This document shows, one piece after another, positions 11,396-22,277 of a stretch of DNA of 64,000 nt (positions are counted from its first letter, which is position 1; each line of letters opens with the position of its first letter). Location of the stretch: assembly GCA_951812925.1 (NCBI GenBank), contig OX638370.1, positions 2,752,001 to 2,816,000 of the forward strand, in the 5' to 3' direction. This DNA is from Calliopum simillimum. Taxonomy: Eukaryota > Arthropoda > Insecta > Diptera > Lauxaniidae. Both the position numbers and the translations under genes were made by a program. The notes beneath the pieces were generated by a model that saw nothing but the letters and a program-made list of their open reading frames with translations, made no database searches and had not been told where the DNA came from.

Positions 11396-12364
11396 GAAAC
11401 TTGAAACTCAATCTGTGATCTTATTGTTCATAAGATATTGCTCCATAAGATAACTTTGACAAAACTCTTTACCTACGCTTCCTATTTCCTTATCCCTATA
11501 AGGTTGATTTCAAGCTTCAATTTTTTATGTATATGTATGTGTATTATGTGTGCATATTTGTCGCCATTATTTTTTCTATCGATTGTACCACACACACACA
11601 CACAGTTTGTCTTCTTCTTTCATAAAATTTTCTACACCGAATTGGCGTCAATTGTGTTACTGTTTCTTGTTGCTTAAACATTTTTCGTGCTGACTTGGCT
11701 ATGACAGGAGTTTAAAACGTTTTAGCCCCGGTATCCATATAACGTACGCTGTTCACAAATGTTGCAGTAGAAAAAACGAAGACACAACTGTTATGTGGGT
11801 GGCCAGTACCACGATAACCAGCCAAACAAACACTTAGTCCTATTGAAAGGATATAGAGTCACTCACACACAGGCGCACACACACACACACACACAATTAC
11901 TACGATGACATTTGAGATGTTGCAATAATTGATAAGAAAACCGCTGTGAATCCTTACAGCTGATATGAACAAGCATAAGTTTACCAGTGGAATGTGCAAA
12001 GGGTGCGCTTGGGGAGTGGGAGTTGTCAATGTCATCGACCCCATTCCAGTCATTCAACCAACAACAACCACACATTCAAGTTATCATTGGCAAAGCAACC
12101 AACCGAGCAAGTAACCGAGCAAGACAAGCGACCGTTACAAATGACAATGAATTTCAAATGCAAATCGTGTAACGTAAACGCAATACGTTATGCTACGTTA
12201 ATATTAACGTTACGTTTATATGCTTTTATGTAGATTGTATCTCGTCGATTGACACTCCAACATACAAAATGCTATGTACCGTGTAAAAATATTTTAGGGT
12301 TGTTTAAACATCTCAGGATTTTACTGAAAAGAAAAGTTTAAGTCGCCCTTAAAAAGGATCTTTG
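11396..12364. other. Spacer with CA microsatellites
   Basis: No gene seen. CA runs occur near 11589-11603 and 11875-11895. The short overlapping frames at 11859-12233 on both strands read through these repeats and carry no domain. Confidence 0.45.
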
Positions 12365-12645
12365 CGCAGCAAAAAGTTTGGGTGTAAAATTCAAACCAAA
12401 TTGGAATGAATACAGATCCACACCAAACTTGGTATAAAATCTATGCTTCAATTTGGTAAACAAACCGTTTATGCTTGTTCGTATAAAATGTATACACAGA
12501 TAGTATTAACACAATTTAAACTATTTTAGTTTAAATTTTATAATATAACTATATAAAAATCTTTTATACTTTTTTTGTATAAAATTTATATAGAAGTTCA
12601 TATAAAAGATATAAAATTCATATAATGCCCATATAAACCAATTAT
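12365..12645 (+). repeat. Dispersed repeat R1, copy 2
   Basis: Resembles 2855-3165 in the same orientation: both contain GTATAAAATTCAAA-like and AAATTGGAATGAAT words, then TTGGTATAAAATCTATGC and CAAACCGTTTAT...GCTTGTTCGTATA, then a run of TATAAAA words. Class unknown and non-coding. Confidence 0.55.
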
Positions 12646-13489
12646 TTTACGCACAATAAATTCCATTTTTTCTCATCTTAAGAGAAACAAGTTCCACCTT
12701 AATTGACAAACACACACACACACACAAAACTCATTTTAGTGAAAACACCTTTTAGTATTTTAAATTTCCTTACGTTGTTGTTTTTGTTCTTGTCGTTGTT
12801 GTGTCATCGTATTTCCTTCAATTGACATTTTGCAAATATCTCGTTTTGTTGTTATCGATAGAGTGAAGGTGTCGTTTATGTATGTTGTTGTTGTTGTTGG
12901 TGTCTTTGTGTAGGTGTTATAGTGCTTTTGCTTTTTATTTGTTTACGTGTTGTCACACACCTTATACGCTGCATTTAATCAGGTGTCAATAATGATGCAC
13001 ATCATTATTTTTCTTTTAATAAAATGTAAAGAAAATTTTCTATTGTGTTCAATGTTTTGACTGAATTGAAAGTATAGTCGTTGATGGAGGCCTTGAGGAC
13101 TTTATTGGTGGACACTAGATAGTATCGATTCCCATACAAAAAAAAGTTCGCTGTAAGCCCCTCTTTTTGAAAGCTTATAGGTTTGATTTTTAAGGAAACA
13201 AATTTTTTTTTTTCGACCTCTAAATAAATAGTTAAATGATTTTTTTATATTGCTCCGCCATTTGGCATCCGATCATCAAGTATTCTAAGTCATTGTAAAT
13301 GTCTCAATATTGGCTATATTTTATTCATAGAAGTAATTTATCTCAAATGTTTTTTTCCACTAGTTGTACTCATTATCTTAGTTTTTACCACTCTAAGGTG
13401 CCAAGGGCACTTCATACAATTGAAGCCCATAAAAAACCATAAAATTCATTTCTGCAAAGTTTCCTCAAACTATTGAAATTGAAGAAGTT
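12646..13489. other. AT-rich spacer, no gene seen
   Basis: Contains a CA run near 12711-12725 and GTT-rich low-complexity sequence near 12775-12910. No gene or RNA feature found. Confidence 0.45.
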
Positions 13490-13720
13490 ATAGCGAATCT
13501 AAAACCTCAGTACAAAATATGAAAAACAGAGTGTTCCAAAAACAAAAATCTCCCCCTTAAACTATGCAATATTCTTTTTTTGTAACATTTGACATTTCAA
13601 ACAATATGCAAATGAATAAAAAAAAAGAATCTTGCATAGTTTTAGGGAGCGATTTTCATTCTTGAACATCCTTTTTTTCATATTTTGTAGAGATTCCTTA
13701 GAGATTTTACAAAAACGTGA
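13490..13720. repeat. Inverted repeat, probable MITE or foldback core
   Basis: Left arm words ACAAAATATGAAAAA, GTGTTCC, AAATCTCCC and AAACTATGCAATATTCTTTTTTT are mirrored on the right by AAAAAAAGAATCTTGCATAGTTT, AGGGAGCGATTTTCATTCTTGAAC and TTTCATATTTTGTAG. The centre is near 13600. The outer limits and any target duplication could not be fixed. Confidence 0.6.
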
Positions 13721-14685
13721 GCTAAAGCTTATCAGAGCTATATCCTACCAATTTAAGAGATGACTGAAGATTATTCTTAAAATTTTTTTGTAGCTAATAC
13801 AATATTCATGCTTTTTTGTGTAATTTCCGAGGCATTAACACAGTAAGAAATTATTTTCCTAATATTCCAATTGAAAGGCTTTACGAACGAGTTAACAGAA
13901 AACCAAAATGAATTCGCGAATTAACAACAATTTCGTTTGTTTTTTTTTGCGCATTTGCCTTAAGTGAAAAACCACACACACAACTACAAATAACTTCAGC
14001 GCATGCATACAAACACATATAAATATTTTAAGGGGTCAAATATTTCATTGCATACAAACACAGAAAAAGCAACGCGTAAAAATGAAATGCATTGGCAAAT
14101 GCATCGTTGTCGTGGTTAAAATGCACACAAATACCAGCGATGCAAAAGCAGCAGCAGAATCAACGCTGCGACTTTAATTTATTGCAAAAGCTAACAAGCC
14201 AGCCAATTTGTGAAACTGAAAAATGGCAAACAAATGCGAAAAACGCTTAATGGCTTAAAGGAAAACTGAAAAAAAAACACCCATGAAAAATGCAAAAAAC
14301 GAATATTATGAAAATAAAAAGGAGCGCTGATTTTGTGCCAGTAAATGGCTAAAAACGTTGAAAACCGCACATACGGCAAAATATGAGAAATGTGGCAAAA
14401 TTTATCAATGCATGAAAAATTTCTTCAGTTTTTTTCCTTTTTTATGTTTACATAATTTTTTTTTTTACAGTTTTTTAAATTTTATTTTTGTTTTTGTTGT
14501 GCCACTCTCGCAAACATATGAAATAAATAAAACCATAGCATATTTACAGGCGCATTTATTTAAATTCGCAATATGCATACATATAATCCTTGTTTTTATT
14601 TAAAATTTTCATTATTAATTCATAATTTGTTGGTTTTAAATGTGAAATTTGTTTTATTTAAGCAAAGTTTGGAAAAGTAAGGGTG
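13721..14685. other. AT-rich spacer, no gene seen
   Basis: Low-complexity A/T-rich sequence. The frames at 14191-14379 (minus) and 14358-14603 (plus) are Phe-rich translations of poly-T and poly-A tracts and are not convincing genes. Confidence 0.5.
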
Positions 14686-14688
14686 TTA

Positions 14689-15029
14689 TGCCCCAGACAG
14701 ACGACAGCTTAAATCTAGATTATAGACGTAATAATTTGAAGCTTTTCGTTGCATGATTTTGGGCATTTTTTTAATACATATTTCATAGACTTTGACCAAA
14801 AGAAAATTTCCCAATTCAGGAGCCAAAATTATAAAACATCAAAAACAAGATAAATTGTGAGTTAAGCATCAGAAAAGCTAATTCGAATTTTTTGAACCCT
14901 GAATTGGGAAATTTTCTTTTAGTCAATATCTATGAAATATGTATTTAAAAAATGCCCAAAATCATGCAACGAAAAGTTTCACGTTATTGCGTCTAAAATC
15001 TCGATTTAAGCTGTCGTCTGTCTGGGGCA
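14689..15029. mobile_element. 341-bp palindromic MITE, copy 2 of 3, with TTA target duplication
   Basis: Terminal inverted repeats TGCCCCAGACAGACGACAGC and GCTGTCGTCTGTCTGGGGCA are perfect at the tips. The element is bordered by TTA at 14686-14688 and TTA at 15030-15032, a 3-bp duplication of the TWA type produced by PIF/Harbinger transposases. The interior again has the AAAGAAAATTTCCCAATT inverted pair. It has the best-preserved termini of the three copies. Confidence 0.85.
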
Positions 15030-15032
15030 TTA

Positions 15033-15823
15033 AACTCTACATTTTGAAAATCTGGATTGTGTTGGACGTACCATGCCTTATTTGAAAAAGACATTTCAGT
15101 AAATATTTAGAACATTTTTGCAGCATTTTTAGTTATAATTTGCTTCAGCTTGAGCATAATTTCTCAGTTAACTAAGAACTTTGAACTTAGCAAGAGTATA
15201 CGTATCCCACGCAAGCAACAGACTTAAATCTTTAGCAGGAATTTTTAAATTTACTAAAGCAACAATCATCACATTTCTGGCAACCTTTCTTCCCTCCGAC
15301 TTCGCTGACTTGCAGACAGACAGCCAAGCAGAGTCAAACTAATGGCGCGCCATGTGCTATTAAATTCACAAAAATAATCGCAACAATTTAGAGTTGATTT
15401 CAGCAAATTGCACACAAAAGCGCATGTAATGCACACGTATGCTGATGTATTGTACTACTACATACGCTCTACATTTGCATACAAAAGGCAGCACGAGTAT
15501 GTGTGTGTTTTTGTATTTATATGTGGGTTTTTACATGAGTGGATTTAGATTTTTCTTACTTGCTTTATCTGTTTATTTATTTTATTTTATTTTTTTGTGC
15601 GAATCAGCGTGTTCAGTGAAACTTACACTAATGCACACAAGTATAAAACATTTACACATACATATGTATGTACGTGTGTAAGTGCTACAAATAGCATAAA
15701 CTATTTGGTGGTGTGCATTTATTCGTTGCATGTGCGTTGTCGTCAAAGTGGTAAACAGCTTGACATTTTGAAACCGCACTGTTGCATACAAAGGTACATA
15801 CACGCAAAGCTAACATATCCGGT
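15033..15823. other. AT-rich spacer, no gene seen
   Basis: Non-coding sequence with ACATACATATGTATGT-type short words near 15655-15680. Overlapping short frames on both strands (15439-15881) have no domains. Confidence 0.45.
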
Positions 15824-15825
15824 TA

Positions 15826-17349
15826 CCCAGCAAACATTTTCAATCGCGGAAGAATCGTATTCGATTCGCCTAGACGATTAAATCAATCGTCCGCGACAGT
15901 CGCATTCCACTCTTCCGCGAATGTTCTGGCGTGAGAAATTGTCCGGCCGAATACGATTGTTTTGGAAGAATCCTCTAACAACTCCCCGAAATGAATCCGC
16001 AAACGATCCCCAGGAAGAGTCATCTGGCGGCTCCCCAAGATGAATCTGCAAATGATCCCCAGGAAGGGTCAACAGACGACTCCGCAACATGTTTTTTAAA
16101 GCGAAAAAAAACTTGTAAAAACTTGAAAAAAAAAATAAAAAAAATAAAATATGAAATGGCGACATAAAAATAATTTCATAAGAAATTGCTAATTTTTGTA
16201 CAATAAACTGTTAAAATTTATGTGCCGTTAAAAATATACCGTGTAGTTTGACATTTTGCTTCGTGAAAAATACCGGGCCTCAGAAATATTGCCTTTTAGA
16301 AAAAAAAATTATTAATTTTTTCGAAATTTCTCAGGAGATGACGTCATGTTGTAGTCGGCCATCTTGTATCGTGTAAAACTCGTCTGAAGGAGTTCTTGGT
16401 TATTCGTAAAGAAGTTCGATTTCAAACCATCATCCAGAAGAGACTTAGTCGAATCTTTTTTTATTCGTTTTGGGCTTTTTTTTATGAATTTTTTTTTTTT
16501 CACCAATCGATGGGGAAAGGTCGAAAATATATTTTGGTCATAACCAAATTTGGTTCCGGGCCCTCTAAGTGACCGATTTGGGCCCATTTTTGTAAAAAAA
16601 AATTATTGCACCAATCGATGGAGAAAGGTCGAAAATAGATTTTGGACATGTCCAGGGGTGTCTCCGACCACTCTAAGTGACCGATTTGGGCCCATTTTGG
16701 TGAAAAAATTTTATTGCACCAATCGATAGGGAAAGGTCGAAAATACATTCTGGACATGTCCAGGGGTGTCTCCAACCCCTCTAAGTGACCGATTTGGGCC
16801 CATTTCGGTGAAAAATTTTTATTGCACCAATCGATAGGGAAAGGTCGAAAACAGATTTCGGATATGATCAGAGATGTCTTCGACCACTCTAAGTGACCAT
16901 TTTGGACCTATTTTTGAAAATAAAATTATTGCGCAAAACTCGCCTGGAAGAGTTGTATATTCTTTGCGAAGATGTTTGATTCGCAATGATCTTCTAGAAG
17001 AGTGTAAGGAGGAATCTTCTGTTACTCGCGCTGAAGTTTTGTCGCGTAAAACTCGCCTGGAAGAGTTGTATATTCATCGCAAAGATGTTTGATTTGCAAT
17101 GATCTTCCATAAGAGTGTAAGGAAGAATCTTCTGTTACTCGCGCTGAAGTTTTGTCGCGCAAAACTCTCCCGGAAGAGTTGTATATTCATCGCGAAGATG
17201 TTTGATTCGCAATAATCTTCCAGAAGAGTGTAAGGAGGAATCTTCTTTTACTCGCGGAAAATTTTTATTGCGGAAAGCTCGCGTAGAAGAGCTTTAAATG
17301 CATCGCCAAAAATGTGGAAGATTGTCCGCGATTGAAAATGTTTGCTGGG
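15826..17349 (+). mobile_element. 1,524-bp TIR element, left copy of an inverted pair
   Basis: Starts TA then CCCAGCAAACATTTTCAATC and ends with the inverted form before TA (17350-17351), so it is a unit with its own ~25-bp terminal inverted repeats. Inside are two blocks of precise tandem repeats. Four units start CACCAATCGAT at 16501, 16609, 16717 and 16825 (108-bp period). Four units start GCG(C/T)AAAACTCGCC-like at 16931, 17044, 17157 and 17270 (113-bp period). A 50-bp unit repeats twice near 15990-16080. No transposase is encoded, and the frames present are readings of the tandem repeats. Non-autonomous, Tc1/mariner-like by its TA borders (inference). Confidence 0.8.
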
Positions 17350-17371
17350 TATATGTGCATACATGTATGTA

Positions 17372-18897
17372 CCCAGCAAACATTTTCAATCGCGGACAAT
17401 CTTCCATATTTTTGGCGATGCATTTAAAGCTCTTCTACGCGAGCTTTCCGCGATAAAAATTTTCCGCGAGTGAAAGAAGATTCCTCCTTACACTCTTCTG
17501 GAAGATTATTGCGAATCAAACATCTTCGTGATGAATATACAACTCTTCCGGGAGAGTTTTTCGCGACAAAACTTTAGCGCGAGTAACAGAAGATTCTTCC
17601 TTACACTCTTATGGAAGATCATTGCGAATCAAACATCTTTGCGATGAATATACAACTCTTCCAGGCGAGTTCTACGCGACAAAACTTCAGCGCGAGTAAT
17701 AGAAGATTCCTCCTTACACTCTTCTAGAAGATCATTGCGAATCAAACATCCTCGCAATGAATATACAACTCTTCCAGGCGAGTTTTGCACAATAATTTTA
17801 TTTTCAAAAATGGGTCCAAAATGGTCACTTAGAGCGGTAGAAGACATCTCTGATCATATCCGAAATCTGTTTTCGACCTTTCCCTATCGATTGGTGCAAT
17901 AAAAATTTTTCACCGAAATGGGCCCATATCGGTCACTTAGAGGGGTCGGAGACACCCCTGGACATGTCCAGAATGTATTTTCGACCTTTCCCTATCGATT
18001 GGTGCAATAAAATTTTTTCACCAAAATGGGCCCAAATCGGTCACTTAGAGGGGTCGGAGACACCCCTGGACATGTCCAAAATCTATTTTCGACCTTTCCC
18101 CATCGATTGGTGCAATAAAATTTTTTTACAAAAATGGGCCCAAATCGGTCACTTAGAGGGCCCGGAACCAAATCTGGTTACGACCAAAATATATTTTCGA
18201 CCTTTCCCCATCGATTGGTGCAAAAAAAAAAAAATTCATAAAAAAAAGCCCAAAACGAATAAAAAAAGATTCGACTAAGTCTCTTCTGGATGATGGTTTG
18301 AAATCGAACTTCTTTACGAATAACCAACAACTCCTTCAGACGAGTTTTACACGATACAAGATGGCCGACTACGACATGACGTCATCTCCTGAGAAATTTC
18401 GAAAAAATTAATAATTTTTTTTTCTAAAAGGCAATATTTCTGAGGCCCGGTATTTTTCACGAAGCAAAATGTCAAACTACACGGTATATTTTTAACGGCA
18501 CATAAATTTTAACAGTTTATTGTACAAAAATTAGCAATTTCTTATGAAATTATTTTTATGTCGCCATTTCATATTTTATTTTTTTTATTTTTTTTTTCAA
18601 GTTTTTACAAGTTTTTTTTCGCTTTAAAAAACATGTTGCGGAGTCGTCTGTTGACCCTTCCTGGGGATCATTTGCAGATTCATCTTGGGGAGCCGCCAGA
18701 TGACTCTTCCTGGGGATCGTTTGCGGATTCATTTCGGGGAGTTGTTAGAGGATTCTTCTAAAACAATCGTATTCGGCCGGACAATTTCTCACGCCTGAAC
18801 ATTCGCGGAAGAGCAGAATGCGACTGTCGCGGACGATTGATTTAATCGTCTAGGCGAATCGAATACGATTCTTCCGCGATTGAAAATGTTTGCTGGG
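17372..18897 (-). mobile_element. 1,526-bp TIR element, right copy, inverted relative to the left copy
   Basis: Reverse-complement copy of 15826-17349 with only scattered differences visible. It begins CCCAGCAAACATTTTCAATC after TA (17370-17371) and ends GCTGGG before TA (18898-18899). The two copies are separated by a 22-bp spacer (17350-17371) rich in TATG and CATA. Together they make a 3,072-bp palindrome whose arms are near identical. The frames 17964-18278 and 17629-17847 are mirror images of frames in the left copy and represent repeat sequence, not genes. Confidence 0.8.
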
Positions 18898-19433
18898 TAA
18901 GCTCACCTCAATTCAATCAGAAATGCATTGAAGAGTTTAGAATTTGATCAAAGAATAAAATGGTGCTAAAAGTTTAAGTTGTCATTTTAGCTACAAATCA
19001 GACGATATGTTTAATTGAAATTATCAACAATATTTATAAGGAGAAAACTGTGCATTATGATGTGCCCTTTCAAAAATCGGATAGTTTTAAGCTCGCAATC
19101 AGAGTGCTCGCTTTAAGCAAAGTTGTGCTTAAATCAGCGCTTAAAAATTAAATTGTTTTAAGGTCGCAATCAGCGAAACTCGCTTTGAGCAATATTGCGA
19201 TCAAAGCAGCGCTTTAGCTTTAAAACAGTGTAATACGATTTGTATGAAAAAAAGCGTAAGGCTGTTATCAGAGTGGCCGCTATATGTTATGCGATGTTAT
19301 GGCGCTACTTCGTGCTACAAAATTCTTCATGTGTATTCGTATGAAATAGCGCAAAAGATGTCAGAGTGAATGCGAAGCGTGAAGCAGATAGAAGGGACTT
19401 CAAAAGCTATAAGCAATTGAGCAGTGAATAAAA

Positions 19434-19436
<3 letters not shown>

Positions 19437-19464
<28 letters not shown>

Positions 19465-21980
19465 ATTTATTTATTTATTTATTCAGTGCACAATTAAGCT
19501 ATAGCTTTTCAGACTTGTACATGCTTTAGAAGGTTATTCATAACTTATAATTCAGTATCTACATAAAATGTCATTATAAAATCTTAGATATATATAATTA
19601 TTTATAATTCAAAGAAGAAAAAAAAAACAAAAGAATTGCTAAACAAAAGTAAAGAGTAAGTTGAGAAAGAAAAAGTGAGGAAGTCGAACTAGTTATTGCC
19701 AGAATAATACTTAAAAAGTTCATGCTTTAAAGTGGCCTCATTGTTTGCACGTTTAATATTGATGGGGAGAAAATTCCACAGATACACAGTGTGAATAAAA
19801 AATTGTCGGGACGTAATTAAATATTTATGTTTTGGCATTATTAGCTGTGCAGTCCTTTGAGCACGGGCAAAAACTATTTTTTCGAAAAGATAATCCGGCT
19901 CTTTAGTTTTTATTACTTTCGACAAAAACAATACTGCGCGGTAGTAAATTAAATTTTTTAATGAGCAGCCCATTATTTGTTTTGCCAATTCAGAGATGTG
20001 TGATCCTCTATCAACATTATAAATAAACCTTGCACAGCTATTATACGCTACATTAAGCCTTCTATGAGACTCTCCATCCATACCAGCAAATAACTCGCAG
20101 CCAAAGTAAAAGTTGGGTAGAATAAATGATTTGAATAGTTTCAACTTCACCTCAGATGACAAAAACTTGGTCGCAGGACTGAGACCCTGTAAGGCACCAT
20201 ATGTTTTTGCAACGATGTTGTTAATATGTTGATTCCAGCTGAGGTTGCTGTTGAAGAAAATTCCTAGGTTTTTTAGGCTATCAACATATTTTAATGGTGA
20301 GTTGTCTAACATGAGTGGAGGTAGAACTATATTGCTTCTACTTCTATTGATTATCATTGCCTTGGTTTTTGTAAGGTTCAGAGTTAAATGATTGTCAGAG
20401 GACCACAAGTGCACTTTACTTAGCTCATTATTCATGTTGTTAAGTGCAGTAATTGAATCCGATTTTGGAAACATCAAATAAATCTGAATATCGTCAGCAT
20501 AAATGTGAAACTGGCATTTCATGAAGCACTTAGAAATATCATCAATGAAAAATGTAAATAAAAGAGGGCCTAAAATGAAGCCCTGGGGAACACCACAAGG
20601 CACCGGTAGGGAGGAGGAGCTATTCATGTTGCTATAAACATATTGTGAACGATTACCAAGGTATGATTGAACTAAGCTGCAGGCAGCACTACTAAATCTG
20701 AACTGATGTTGAAGTTTTTTGGCCAACACGCTGTGGTTTACGCGGTCAAACGCCTTGGAAAAGTCTAAAAATACTATGACTCCAATCATATCCATGTCGA
20801 AGCCAGCACGTATGTCCTCACTAACCCTCAGCAGCGCAGTGGTGCAATTCCGTTTTGCCCGGAAGCCTGATTGAAATTTGTTTATGAGATTATGTTCGGA
20901 GGAAAAAATTTTTATCTGGGTCGCTATAATAGTTTCAAAAACTTTACTGAGGAAAGGTAATAATGCTATCGGACGATATTCAGGTATATTTCTAACTGTT
21001 GATTTCAACAGTGGTAATATTTTGGCAGTTTTCCAACTATTTGGAAAAATAGACGTGGTTTTAGTAGTGTTGAATAAATAAGTAATATGCTTTACAATTA
21101 CAGGTAATAAGATTTTGATGAAATTAGGATTAATCCCATCCGAGCCCACAGCTTTGGATTTAATTTTCATAACAGCTAAGCCTACACTTATTTCATCAAC
21201 ACCACTAAACGAAAAAATATCAGAGCTATCATTGGCTGTATAGATGTCATTAGGCTCTTCGCTAAAGCTAGCATTTGGCAATTGAATGAAATCCCTATTG
21301 AGTTTGTTAAGGTCAGTATTCTCAGGTATGTTCACTTTTGCAGGTTTTATTCCTATCTGTCTAACTTTTTGCCAGAAGGCAGAGCTGGAGTCACTTGAGC
21401 GAAAAGTTCTCTCATAGAATGTCTTTTTGTTTTGACGTATAAGAGTGGTTACTTTATTACGTATCCTTTTGAAATCATTAAAAATTGAGGAACATTTATA
21501 ACGTCTCCATTGCGCATAAAGTCTATCTCGTAAATTCATTGCTTCTCTTACCTCACTTGTAAGCCAAGGAATATTGCAATTATTGACACGTTTGGTTCTT
21601 AGTGGTACATATTCATTATGAAAGTACTCTATTGATTTATTGAAATATTCGGTTTGCAAGTTTATATCATTTGTCGAATAGATTGGAGACCAATCATGGT
21701 TAACACAACAAGCAAAAAGAGATCTGAGGTCGATGCTGGTGTAATCGTGCCACTGAAGAACATTGTTATCAGAAAGCGCAGGCATTACATCAAGTTTTAA
21801 GAATAATAAATCATGATGCGAGAATGCTGGAGCTAAGAGCTGTTCATAGCTTGAAATAAGACTAAGATCGGATAAGAGGAAGACGTCTAAAAGTGATGGT
21901 GTTTTGTTAGGGCAAAAATGAGTCGGTAGGTCGTAGTTTGCAAACTTTAAACTAAAAGATTCAAGTTATCGCTTCTCTTC
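19437..21980 (-). mobile_element. 5'-truncated non-LTR retrotransposon (CR1/L2-like LINE)
   Basis: Contains a reverse-transcriptase ORF on the minus strand. Its 3' tail is a run of TTTA/TTTTA units on the plus strand (about 19437-19483), that is, AAATA-type repeats at the element's 3' end. The 5' end stops within the endonuclease region near 21965-21980, as expected for truncated reverse transcription. The exact right edge and target duplication could not be fixed. Confidence 0.75.
19689..21965 (-). CDS. LINE ORF2 fragment: endonuclease C-terminus plus reverse transcriptase
   Basis: This frame is open for about 758 codons. The first Met gives 698 residues from 21785, but upstream codons in the same frame still read as the end of an AP-type endonuclease (PTHFCPNKT near the start and AFSHHDLLF just before the Met), so the Met is internal and the gene is 5'-truncated. 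Numbering from that Met, the reverse transcriptase spans roughly residues 205-480: KAVGSDGINP near 211, EYRPIALLPFLSKVFE, FLDFSKAFDRVNH with a catalytic Asp, GVPQGFILGPLLF (Phe where Ser is usual), and catalytic YADD at 429-432. A C-terminal thumb-like region follows. The motif style fits the CR1/L2/Kiri group rather than RTE or I; clade assignment is inference. No internal stop is present, so it is fairly young, but it lacks most of the endonuclease and any ORF1 and cannot be autonomous. Confidence 0.85.
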   Translation of the reverse strand, partial: LESFSLKFANYDLPTHFCPNKTPSLLDVFLLSDLSLISSYEQLLAPAFSHHDLLFLKLDVMPALSDNNVLQWHDYTSIDLRSLFACCVNHDWSPIYSTNDINLQTEYFNKSIEYFHNEYVPLRTKRVNNCNIPWLTSEVREAMNLRDRLYAQWRRYKCSSIFNDFKRIRNKVTTLIRQNKKTFYERTFRSSDSSSAFWQKVRQIGIKPAKVNIPENTDLNKLNRDFIQLPNASFSEEPNDIYTANDSSDIFSFSGVDEISVGLAVMKIKSKAVGSDGINPNFIKILLPVIVKHITYLFNTTKTTSIFPNSWKTAKILPLLKSTVRNIPEYRPIALLPFLSKVFETIIATQIKIFSSEHNLINKFQSGFRAKRNCTTALLRVSEDIRAGFDMDMIGVIVFLDFSKAFDRVNHSVLAKKLQHQFRFSSAACSLVQSYLGNRSQYVYSNMNSSSSLPVPCGVPQGFILGPLLFTFFIDDISKCFMKCQFHIYADDIQIYLMFPKSDSITALNNMNNELSKVHLWSSDNHLTLNLTKTKAMIINRSRSNIVLPPLMLDNSPLKYVDSLKNLGIFFNSNLSWNQHINNIVAKTYGALQGLSPATKFLSSEVKLKLFKSFILPNFYFGCELFAGMDGESHRRLNVAYNSCARFIYNVDRGSHISELAKQIMGCSLKNLIYYRAVLFLSKVIKTKEPDYLFEKIVFARAQRTAQLIMPKHKYLITSRQFFIHTVYLWNFLPINIKRANNEATLKHELFKYYSGNN

Positions 21981-22034
21981 TTCTTCTTTTATGTTGTTTT
22001 TTGTGCCAATTTCTCACATGTGGTTATGGGAGAT

Positions 22035-22277
22035 TTAATGAAGTTGCTCCAATTCTACTGCAATTTTTTTTTCAATTTTGCATAAAATATAATCAAAGGT
22101 TTCAATTGCCATCTTTGCATAATCATAGAATTTCTTTGGGTATTTTCGCAACTCCCCATAAAGACTATGAAATTCCCAACTATCAATTCGATTCCTATTG
22201 ATAGGAAGAATTCCAATTTTTTTCATAAATATTTGGCGAAATGAAGAATTTTTCGTCTGATGAATCCATTGCAACAC
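22035..22277 (-). pseudogene. PIF/Harbinger transposase N-terminal fragment
   Basis: An 80-residue minus-strand frame. Its middle, WEFHSLYGELRKYPKKFYDY followed by AKMAIETFDYILCKIEKKI, closely resembles the conserved N-terminal segment of PIF/Harbinger-type DDE transposases (EFHTL..EL....KF..Y.RM..ETFDYIL..I). The DDE catalytic domain is missing: downstream on the minus strand the sequence runs into the LINE insertion, and nothing beyond resembles a transposase. It lies inside TIRs with a TAA duplication (19260-22472), consistent with being the remnant of that element's own transposase. Recognition is from the family pattern as I know it; no alignment was run. Confidence 0.65.

Noticed and set aside
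15878..18761. Frames repeating MSRMYFRPFPIDWC-like and SLRRCLIRNDLLEE-like peptides
   Set aside because: They arise from the 108- and 113-bp tandem units and appear as mirror pairs in the two palindrome arms; no start context or domain.
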